Below are positions 55,811 through 64,000 of a stretch of 64,000 nt of DNA, one piece after another. The notes below the pieces were generated by a model. The model was not told where the DNA came from and did no database searches. It saw nothing but the letters and a program-made list of their open reading frames with translations. The translations under genes and the position numbers were made by a program. This DNA comes from Variovorax sp. CAN15 (lineage in GTDB: Bacteria > Pseudomonadota > Gammaproteobacteria > Burkholderiales > Burkholderiaceae_C), in the NCBI RefSeq assembly GCF_030462475.1, contig NZ_JASMRZ010000022.1, positions 1 through 64,000 on the forward strand, given 5' to 3'. Positions within the stretch are counted from its first letter, which is position 1. Every line of letters starts with the position of its first letter.

Positions 55811-56577
55811 TGCGCCGCGCCGACCGCCTCTTCCAACTCGTGCAGCTCATCCGCGGACGCCGGCTGACCACGGCCGCGTTCCTGGCGCAACGCCTCGAGG
55901 TGTCGGAGCGCACGGTGTACCGGGACATCGCCGACCTGCAGCACCAGGGCGTCCCCATCGAGGGCGAAGCCGGCGTGGGCTACCGGCTGGGCGCGGGCTT
56001 CGAACTGCCGCCGCTGATGTTCACGCAGGACGAGGCCGCGGCGCTGGTGGCCGCGGCGCGGCTCGCGCAGAGCTGGGTCGATCCGGCACTGGCGCGCGAC
56101 ATCGAGACCGGGCTGGGCAAGATCCTCTCGGTGCTTCCGCCCGCGGCGCGCGTCTCGGCCGAGGCGCTGGCGCTATATGCGCCCGGCTTGGGCCTGGACG
56201 ACACCCTGCGCGCGCGGCTGCAGACGCTGCGCGAAGCCACGCAGTCGCACAACAAGCTGCGGCTGCACTACCGCGACGTCTCGGGCGACGCCAGCGAGCG
56301 CACGGTGCGGCCGCTGGGCTGCTTCTATTGGGGCAAGGTCTGGACGCTCTCGACATGGTGCGAACTGCGAGACGACTTCCGGGGCTTCCGGCTGGATCGC
56401 ATGGACGCGATCGAGGTGCTGCCCGATCGCTTCCGCGACGAAGCGGGCAAGACGCTGGCCGACCTGCTGCGGCAGGTCAACGCCGAGACGGCGCAAGGCA
56501 AGGTGGTGCCGCACAAGCCGGGTGGCCAGCCGTCGTGGTCCGGCAGAAATGGCAACGACTGCAGCAACGCGGGCTGA
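55810..56577 (+). CDS. WYL-domain transcriptional regulator (YafY-type)
   Basis: A 255-residue regulator with an N-terminal HTH_11 (RADRLFQLVQLIRGRRLTTAAFLAQRLEVSERTVYRDIADLQHQGVPIEGEAGVGY) and a C-terminal WYL domain (about 130-220; LRLHYRDVSGDASERTVRPLGCFYWGKVWTLSTWCELRDDFRGFRLDRM). WYL proteins sense nucleic-acid or nucleotide ligands. TGATG overlap with the preceding gene means it is translated with it, so it probably autoregulates the five-gene unit. Confidence 0.9.
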   Translation: MRRADRLFQLVQLIRGRRLTTAAFLAQRLEVSERTVYRDIADLQHQGVPIEGEAGVGYRLGAGFELPPLMFTQDEAAALVAAARLAQSWVDPALARDIETGLGKILSVLPPAARVSAEALALYAPGLGLDDTLRARLQTLREATQSHNKLRLHYRDVSGDASERTVRPLGCFYWGKVWTLSTWCELRDDFRGFRLDRMDAIEVLPDRFRDEAGKTLADLLRQVNAETAQGKVVPHKPGGQPSWSGRNGNDCSNAG

Positions 56578-56604
56578 CCAACGCCCTTCTTCGGCGCCGC
56601 CGGA

Positions 56605-58011
56605 TCAGTACTCGTCGTTGTTGCTGTAGCCGACCAGGTTCTCGAACTTGGTGAGCGGCTTCAGGAAGGCCAGCTTGACGGTGCCTGTCGGGCCGTTACG
56701 GTGCTTGCTGATGATTACCTCGGCCACGCCCGGCTCCTTCGACTCCTTGTTGTAGTAGTCGTCGCGGTAGATGAACATGATGATGTCCGCGTCCTGCTCG
56801 ATGGCGCCGGATTCGCGCAAGTCGCTCATCATGGGACGCTTGTCGGTACGGCTTTCCACGCCCCGGCTTAGCTGCGAGAGCGCGATCACCGGGCACTTCA
56901 GCTCCTTGGCCAGCATCTTCAGGCCACGCGAGATTTCACCCACGGCCGTGGCGCGGTTCTCGTCGCCCGAGGTGCTGGTCGACATGAGCTGCAGGTAGTC
57001 GACCACGATCAGGCCGAGCCGTCCGTATTGCCGCGCCAAACGGCGGGCATTGGCGCGCAGTTCGCTCGAGGAAAGGCCCGGCGTCTCGTCGATGTGCAGC
57101 GACACCGTGCGCAGCTTCTCGATGGCTTCGGTAAGCCGCGGCCACTCCTCGTCGGTGAGCTTGCCGGTGCGCAGGTGACCCTGGTCGATGCGGCCGATGG
57201 AGCCCACGATACGCACCGCCAACTGGGCGGCGCCCATTTCCATGGAGAACACGGCCACCGGCAGGCCTTCGTCGAGCGCCACGTGCTCGGCGATGTTGAT
57301 CGCGAGCGAGGTCTTGCCCATCGAGGGGCGCGCGGCCAGCACGATCATGTCGCCCGGCTGCAGGCCCGAGGTCATCTTGTCGAAGTCGTTGAAGCCGGTG
57401 CGAACGCCCGTGATGTCGTTCGGGTTCTCGGCCATCTCGGTCACGCGGTCGAGCAGGTCGACCACCAGGGCATCCATGCTCTGGAAGCCCTGCTTCATCC
57501 GCGTGCCTTCTTCGCCGATGTTGAAGATCTTCTGCTCGGCCTCGTCGAGGATCTTGTCGACCGGCTTGCCCTGCGGGTTGAAGGCGTTGGTCGCGATCTC
57601 GTCGCTGGCGGAAACCAGTTTGCGCAGGATGGAGCGCTCGCGCACGATCTCGGCGTAGCGGCGGATGTTGCTCGCACTGGGCACGTACTGCGCCAGCGAG
57701 TTCAGGTACACCAGCCCGCCGATCTCGTCGGCCTTGCCGAGGTGCTGCAACTGCTCATAGACGGTGATCACGTCCGCCGGCTTGCTCGCGTTGATCAGCC
57801 CGCCGATGGCCGCGTAGATCAGTTTGTGTTCGTGGCGATAGAAGTCGCCATCGACCAGCAGGTCACCCATGCGGTCCCAGGCCCCGTTGTCGAGCAGCAG
57901 GCCGCCGAGCACGCTGGATTCGGCCTCGATGGAGTGAGGCGGAATGCGCAGTTGGGCGACTTGGCGGTCGGCCGACGGATCGTTGTCGGCATAGGAGAAA
58001 ACGGCGGACAT
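56605..58011 (-). CDS. dnaB: Replicative DNA helicase DnaB
   Basis: A 468-residue DnaB: N-terminal domain (IPPHSIEAESSVLGGLLLDNGAWDRM), RecA-like core with Walker A AARPSMGKTSLAINIAEH, arginine finger region, and PVIALSQLSRGVESRTDKRPMMSDLRESGAIEQDADIIMFIYRDDYYNKES at the C terminus. Unwinds the fork during chromosome replication. No strong Shine-Dalgarno sequence. Same strand as and downstream of the rpsF operon, but with a terminator in between. Confidence 0.97.
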   Translation of the reverse strand: MSAVFSYADNDPSADRQVAQLRIPPHSIEAESSVLGGLLLDNGAWDRMGDLLVDGDFYRHEHKLIYAAIGGLINASKPADVITVYEQLQHLGKADEIGGLVYLNSLAQYVPSASNIRRYAEIVRERSILRKLVSASDEIATNAFNPQGKPVDKILDEAEQKIFNIGEEGTRMKQGFQSMDALVVDLLDRVTEMAENPNDITGVRTGFNDFDKMTSGLQPGDMIVLAARPSMGKTSLAINIAEHVALDEGLPVAVFSMEMGAAQLAVRIVGSIGRIDQGHLRTGKLTDEEWPRLTEAIEKLRTVSLHIDETPGLSSSELRANARRLARQYGRLGLIVVDYLQLMSTSTSGDENRATAVGEISRGLKMLAKELKCPVIALSQLSRGVESRTDKRPMMSDLRESGAIEQDADIIMFIYRDDYYNKESKEPGVAEVIISKHRNGPTGTVKLAFLKPLTKFENLVGYSNNDEY

Positions 58012-58133
58012 GGGAGCTTAAAAGTTAACGAGGCATGCTACGCGCGCCGCGACCATGGCGCCACGCATAACACTGTGCATGTGCTGTGCAAAACCCTGTG
58101 GACAGTCGCTGAACAAACCTGGGGAACTGGGAA

Positions 58134-58160
58134 ACAAAAAAGCCGCCCGAAGGCGGCTTG
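58134..58160 (-). terminator. Terminator of the rpsF-priB-rpsR-rplI operon
   Basis: AGCCGCC-CGAA-GGCGGCT hairpin (58141-58158); the A-run on the plus strand just left of it gives a U-tract for the minus-strand transcript. It separates rplI from dnaB. Confidence 0.9.
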
Positions 58161-58187
58161 TTTCAACGCACGAGGCGCTGTGAACGA

Positions 58188-58640
58188 TCAGGCGGTTTCG
58201 CCGTAGACCGTCACGGTGATGTCGACCACCACGTCGGTGTGCAGGGCCACGCTCACGGTGCTGTCGCCGACGATCTTGATCGGACCGTTGGGCAGGCGCA
58301 CTTGCGACTTGGCAACCTTGTAGCCTTGCTTGCCCAGTTCTTCAGCGATGTCGCCGTTGGTGACCGAGCCGAACAGACGGCCGTCGACGCCAGCCTTCTG
58401 CGTCAACTTGATGGTCGTGCCACCGAGCTTTTCGCCTTGAGCTTGCGATTCGGCCAGCTTGGCGGCAGCAGCCTTTTCGAGTTCGGCGCGCTTGGCTTCG
58501 AATTCGGCCTTGTTGGCGGCGGTGGCGCGGCGTGCGCGGCCCGTCGGGATCAGGAAGTTGCGTGCGTAGCCGTCCTTGACCTTGACGATGTCGCCCAGGG
58601 CGCCGACGTTGACAACCTTGTCCAGAAGAATGATTTGCAT
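58188..58640 (-). CDS. rplI: 50S ribosomal protein L9
   Basis: A 150-residue L9: [40 protein letters not shown] (L9 N-domain signature), a long central helix ([21 protein letters not shown]), and the C-domain with [17 protein letters not shown]. Binds 23S rRNA domain V at the L1 stalk base. Last gene of the operon, 12 bp after rpsR. Confidence 0.98.
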   Translation of the reverse strand: MQIILLDKVVNVGALGDIVKVKDGYARNFLIPTGRARRATAANKAEFEAKRAELEKAAAAKLAESQAQGEKLGGTTIKLTQKAGVDGRLFGSVTNGDIAEELGKQGYKVAKSQVRLPNGPIKIVGDSTVSVALHTDVVVDITVTVYGETA

Positions 58641-58652
58641 GTTCTCGACTCC

Positions 58653-58934
58653 TTAGACGCGGTGCTGGTCGCTGTACGGCACCATGGCCAGGAAGCGTGC
58701 GCGCTTGATGGCGGTGTTCAGCTGGCGCTGGTAGATCGCGCGGGTGCCGGTCAGGCGGGCGGGGATGATCTTGCCGTTTTCGCTGATGAAGTCACGCAGC
58801 GTGTCGATGTCCTTGTAGTCGATTTCCTCGACGCCAGCGACGGTGAAGCGGCAGAAGCGCTTGCGCTTGAACAGCAGCGACTGGGTGTTGCGCTTCGGGC
58901 GCTTGTCTTTGTTGAATTTCTTGAACGTGGCCAT
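58653..58934 (-). CDS. rpsR: 30S ribosomal protein S18
   Basis: A 93-residue S18: [62 protein letters not shown]. Forms a complex with S6 on the 30S platform. The N terminus [17 protein letters not shown] is longer and basic, as in betaproteobacteria. Confidence 0.98.
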   Translation of the reverse strand: MATFKKFNKDKRPKRNTQSLLFKRKRFCRFTVAGVEEIDYKDIDTLRDFISENGKIIPARLTGTRAIYQRQLNTAIKRARFLAMVPYSDQHRV

Positions 58935-58955
58935 TTGAGGACCTCTTGTCGAAAA

Positions 58956-59270
58956 TTAATCTTGCTGAAAATCCTGGATGTGCAGGACCGGATGCTTGCC
59001 GTTGCCCGGTGTCGCGAGGAAGCCCTGAAAACGCCAGAGACTTCCCATCGACTGTCTTGCGAGCCGCTCGGCGATGGCGCCGAAGGCAACGGCCTTGAGG
59101 GCCGTCTTCACCTGCCTGGGCTTTCCTGCCTCCTGGAGCGTCGACTCGTGTTCGAGCTTCAGGTCGATGGCGGGCAAGCCGGCTGGCGTGAATCGCAGGG
59201 TTCCGAGTTCGGCAACGGAGGCGGTCAGCAGAAGCTGGTTGACGCCGGTTGCCGCAGCGGCGGCAGTCAC
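58956..59270 (-). CDS. priB: Primosomal replication protein PriB
   Basis: A 104-residue OB-fold protein: NQLLLTASVAELGTLRFTPAGLPAIDLKLEHESTLQEAGKPRQVKTALKAVAFGAIAERLARQSMGSLWRFQGFLATPGNGKHPVLHIQDFQQ. It bridges PriA and DnaT during replication restart. Its place between rpsF and rpsR is the typical beta/gammaproteobacterial gene order. Confidence 0.95.
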   Translation of the reverse strand: MTAAAAATGVNQLLLTASVAELGTLRFTPAGLPAIDLKLEHESTLQEAGKPRQVKTALKAVAFGAIAERLARQSMGSLWRFQGFLATPGNGKHPVLHIQDFQQD

Positions 59271-59274
59271 GCCA

Positions 59275-59649
59275 TCAGTTGTTGTTGGCGGCGTATTCGG
59301 CCTGCTGGGCCTTGCGAGCTTCTTCGCGCTCGACCGTCTTCATCATCGACGAAGGACCGGTTTCGGCCTTCTTCTTCTGGACGGTCAGGTGACGCAGAAC
59401 GGCGTCGTTGAACTTGAACGCGTGTTCGAGTTCGCCCATCACGGTCTGCTCAGCTTCGATGTTGACGCACAGGTAGTGGGCCTTGTTGAGCTTGTTGATC
59501 TGGTAGGCCAGCTGACGGCGGCCCCAGTCTTCGACGCGGTGGACCTTGCCGCCGCCGGCCGTGATCAGGCCCTTGTAGCGCTCCAGCATGGCCGGAACTT
59601 GTTCGCTCTGATCCGGGTGGATCAGCAAAATGATTTCGTAGTGACGCAT
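59275..59649 (-). CDS. rpsF: 30S ribosomal protein S6
   Basis: A 124-residue S6: [66 protein letters not shown]. The C-terminal extension [33 protein letters not shown] is acidic/basic, as in many proteobacteria. ATG 59649 has AAGGAG 5-6 nt upstream; the ORF-track start is upstream of the true one. Confidence 0.98.
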   Translation of the reverse strand: MRHYEIILLIHPDQSEQVPAMLERYKGLITAGGGKVHRVEDWGRRQLAYQINKLNKAHYLCVNIEAEQTVMGELEHAFKFNDAVLRHLTVQKKKAETGPSSMMKTVEREEARKAQQAEYAANNN

Positions 59650-59729
59650 GGCACTCCTTGTGGATTCTTCCGAGGAAGAGGAAAAGCCACCTGCAGCGTC
59701 GGGCGCAGTGTGGCAAGGCAAAGCCGGCG

Positions 59730-59759
59730 ATTATAGCCCTCCCCGCCGCGATCCGGCAA
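59730..59759 (-). promoter_or_regulatory. Promoter of the rpsF operon
   Basis: TTGCCG (59759-59754), 18-bp spacer and perfect TATAAT (59735-59730) on the minus strand. The transcript would have an approximately 75-nt leader before rpsF, where an S6:S18 feedback site would be expected. Confidence 0.8.
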
Positions 59760-59764
59760 GACTC

Positions 59765-60223
59765 TCAGTCGTTGAGCGCCTTGTCGAGCGCGGCGGCCTT
59801 CTCGTCGCCGACGGCGGCGCGGATCTTCGGGGCCAGCGCCAGCAGGTCTTCGTAGCTCGTCGTGCCCTCGACCTGCAAGTTGAGCCGGAAGCCTTTCAGG
59901 CCGAGGCTGCCGGTCAGTTGGGTCGCGATGGGATAGGCGTCCTTGTAGCGCTGCTGCCTGCTGCGCCCGGAAGAGCCCTGGGCAGGCGCGGCGGCAGCCG
60001 GCGCTTCAGCGGGAGGTGCCGCGCTGCCCGCCGCAGGCTCCAGCACGCCCAGCGCGACCATCTGGTCGATGTCTTGGCGCACGATCCCCATGCCGGCGGC
60101 CAGCACGTCATCGACCGAACGCTTGCCGTCGAACAGGATGAAGGCCGAGCGCTGGCGTGGCGACAGCGGGATCGAGCGGTCTTTCAGGGCCTGGTGGCCT
60201 GCTTCTGTCTTGACGAGGATCAT
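59765..60223 (-). CDS. Conserved hypothetical protein, Ala/Pro hinge
   Basis: A 152-residue protein with no family I can name. The N-terminal half resembles a small winged-helix-like fold (SPRQRSAFILFDGKRSVDDVLAAGMGIVRQDIDQMVALGVLEP), followed by an Ala/Pro-rich linker (GSAAPPAEAPAAAAPAQGSS) and a C-terminal helical part (RYKDAYPIATQLTGSLGLKGFRLNLQVEGTTSYEDLLALAPKIRAAVGDEKAAALDKALND). Upstream of, and on the same strand as, the rpsF operon, whose promoter begins just after the stop. Confidence 0.75.
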   Translation of the reverse strand: MILVKTEAGHQALKDRSIPLSPRQRSAFILFDGKRSVDDVLAAGMGIVRQDIDQMVALGVLEPAAGSAAPPAEAPAAAAPAQGSSGRSRQQRYKDAYPIATQLTGSLGLKGFRLNLQVEGTTSYEDLLALAPKIRAAVGDEKAAALDKALND

Positions 60224-60311
60224 GGTGGTCTTCCCTTCCGGGATACGCCCGTGAGTCCCGCGAGTCTGGCATCAAATACGCAATTTGTTTCAATCACACT
60301 CCCGGGTCGCG

Positions 60312-60334
60312 GGAATCCCCCCATGGGGATTTCC
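60312..60334 (-). terminator. Possible hairpin terminator after ppsA
   Basis: ATCCCC-CCAT-GGGGAT stem, extended imperfectly by GGA/TTTCC, about 25 bp past the ppsA stop on the minus strand. No clear U-run. Confidence 0.4.
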
Positions 60335-60358
60335 GCAATTCAGGAGCCTCGCCCGGCC

Positions 60359-62752
<2,394 letters not shown>

Positions 62753-62929
62753 GGGAAAGCTCCAGAAGTTGAAACCGGTGCCGCATGCAGACGGCGCGGC
62801 ACGATCGTTGTCGTTGCTTTGGGTGCGGGCGCGGTGTGCATGGAGAGAATTGGGCTGGGAAGGCAGATTCCCGATAATGGCCCGGATTGTAGGCGGGGCA
62901 AGGTTGCCCGCGCCGCAGGACAAGGCCGC

Positions 62930-63757
62930 ATGACTATTCCTTCACGCACCGTTTTCTTCATTTCCGACGGCACCGGCATCACCGCCGAGACCTTCGGCAA
63001 TGCCGTTCTGGCCCAGTTCGAGATGAAGCCGCGCCACGTGCGGCTGCCCTTCACCGACACGGTCGACAAGGCGCACCAGGCGGTGCGGCAGATAAACCAC
63101 ACCGCCGAGATAGAAGGCGCCCGGCCCATCGTTTTCACCACGCTGGCCAACATGGACGTGCTGGAAGTGATCGAAACCGGCTGCAAGGGCATGCTGCTGG
63201 ACATGTTCGGCACCTTCGTGCGCCCCCTGGAAATCGAACTGGCCGTGAAGTCGAACCACCGCATCGGCCGCTTCAGCGACGTCAGCAAGAGCAAGGAATA
63301 CAACGACCGCATCGCCGCGATCGACTTCAGCCTGCAGCACGACGACGGCCAGAGCAACCGCGACCTCGAGGGCGCCGACGTGATCCTGGTGGGCGTGAGC
63401 CGCAGCGGCAAGACGCCGACTTCGCTCTACCTGGCGATGCAGCACGGCCTGAAGGCAGCCAACTACCCGCTGATTCCGGAAGATTTCGACCGCCGCCAGC
63501 TCCCGCCGGCCCTGATTCCGCATCGCAAGAAGATCTTCGGCCTGACCATCCAGCCCGAGCGGCTCAGCGAGATCCGCAACGAGCGCCGGCCCAATTCGCG
63601 CTATGCCAGCATCGAGAACTGCCGCCACGAGGTGGCCGAGGCCGAGGCGATGATGCGGCGCGCGGGCATCCGATGGCTCTCGACCACCACCAAGTCGATC
63701 GAGGAGATAGCCACCACGATCCTGCAGGAGCTGCGGCCGGAGCGGCTGATCTACTGA
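62930..63757 (+). CDS. ppsR: PEP synthetase regulatory protein PpsR
   Basis: A 275-residue DUF299 kinase/pyrophosphorylase: [26 protein letters not shown] at the start and P-loop [23 protein letters not shown]. It phosphorylates a threonine of PpsA with ADP to switch it off, and reverses this with phosphate. ATG 62930 lies just after an AAGG. Divergent from ppsA across about 180 bp. Confidence 0.95.
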   Translation: MTIPSRTVFFISDGTGITAETFGNAVLAQFEMKPRHVRLPFTDTVDKAHQAVRQINHTAEIEGARPIVFTTLANMDVLEVIETGCKGMLLDMFGTFVRPLEIELAVKSNHRIGRFSDVSKSKEYNDRIAAIDFSLQHDDGQSNRDLEGADVILVGVSRSGKTPTSLYLAMQHGLKAANYPLIPEDFDRRQLPPALIPHRKKIFGLTIQPERLSEIRNERRPNSRYASIENCRHEVAEAEAMMRRAGIRWLSTTTKSIEEIATTILQELRPERLIY

Positions 63758-63795
63758 GCGCTATCTTTTTTGCGTTTTGCTCGGCCGACGGCGGC

Positions 63796-64000
63796 TTACG
63801 CGGGAGCCGATGTGCGGATCAGGTGATCGAACGCACCCAGCGCAGCCTTCGCGCCATCGCCGGCCGCGATGATGATCTGCTTGAACGGCACGGTGGTCGC
63901 ATCGCCCGCCGCGAACACGCCCGGCACGGAGGTCTGGCCGCGGGCGTCGACGATGATCTCGCCGTGCTTCGACAGCTCGACCGTGCCCTTGAGCCAGTCG
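63796..64000 (-). CDS. ahpF: Alkyl hydroperoxide reductase subunit F (3' end, partial)
   Basis: The minus strand reads ...[67 protein letters not shown] then stop. It is the C-terminal FAD/NAD-binding end of an AhpF/thioredoxin-reductase-like flavoprotein (PGVFAAGD plus AFDHLIRTS, typical of AhpF). AhpF reduces AhpC with NADH. The remainder lies off the right edge, so a TrxB-like relative is not excluded, though the tail length and AFDHLIR favour AhpF. Confidence 0.8.
   Translation of the reverse strand, partial: DWLKGTVELSKHGEIIVDARGQTSVPGVFAAGDATTVPFKQIIIAAGDGAKAALGAFDHLIRTSAPA

Noticed and set aside
54433-56577. Type IV restriction or known defence system based on EVE and WYL genes
   Set aside because: No nuclease, helicase or McrBC-like partner is present; the genes are small binding domains.
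58060-58130. Possible origin or DnaA boxes near dnaB
   Set aside because: TGTGGACAG and similar strings do not form a cluster of TTATCCACA-like boxes; no dnaA or dnaN gene is nearby.

Overview
The window is gene-dense, very GC-rich chromosomal DNA of a betaproteobacterium, most likely Comamonadaceae and probably Variovorax or a close relative. Three things point there: a priB gene lies between rpsF and rpsR; Bug-type tricarboxylate receptors, LysR regulators and SDR enzymes are abundant; and an intergenic repeat between zur and zigA looks like a Comamonadaceae type I remember (recalled, not searched). I see no rRNA, tRNA, CRISPR array, insertion sequence or prophage. Almost everything is core or soft-core metabolism with a few accessory islets.

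Layout. 1-5.9 kb: CBS-domain and HPF-like ribosome-associated proteins, a MerR/NTF2-like pair, an SDR, E. coli-type gshA, a quinol monooxygenase-like protein and an esterase. 6-8.7 kb: a zinc-homeostasis locus (zur, and a COG0523 GTPase called zigA here) with paired ATGCAA-N5-TTGCAT operators. 8.7-16.3 kb: SDR/AraC, GST, a LysR-MFS-M14 peptidase unit, an enoyl-CoA hydratase-like gene and small exported or hypothetical proteins. 16.4-26.3 kb: a beta-propeller lipoprotein, YedI-like membrane protein, PepSY-helix protein, a chain of three tiny overlapping genes (basic peptide, VF530, ferredoxin), MFS exporters, RluA-type synthase, UspA, a 2OG dioxygenase and DUF427. 26.4-32.7 kb: AraC, a PAP2-like/ACP/ketosynthase mini-cluster, LysR, an exported M20 peptidase and DUF2501. 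32.7-42 kb: SulP transporter, LysR, DUF3299 lipoprotein, arfB, thiolase, clpB behind a heat-shock promoter, and a Bug receptor.

42-50.9 kb holds the most coherent block: alaC-DUF1176-hom-thrC-mobB-moeA-moaD on the minus strand with ATGA overlaps, then moaE. It joins threonine/homoserine synthesis to molybdopterin synthesis and is interrupted between moaD and moaE by an opposite-strand dapA-like gene. 50.9-54 kb: Mth938-domain protein, PrxQ/Bcp and a PIN-PhoH ATPase. 54-56.6 kb: a tightly packed VOC-EVE-GyrI-like-MGMT-like-WYL operon. 56.6-64 kb: dnaB, the rpsF-priB-rpsR-rplI operon, a hypothetical gene, divergent ppsA/ppsR, and the 3' end of an ahpF-like gene.

No wholly new system is obvious. 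The best leads are the two zinc-type operators sitting on the zigA promoter, a short ORF with a lysine-rich end plus hairpin ahead of the dapA-like gene, DUF1176 translationally coupled inside the aspartate-family operon, the orphan ACP/KAS/PAP2 cluster, and the five-gene WYL operon. All identifications come from reading the sequence and from family knowledge; no database search was run.
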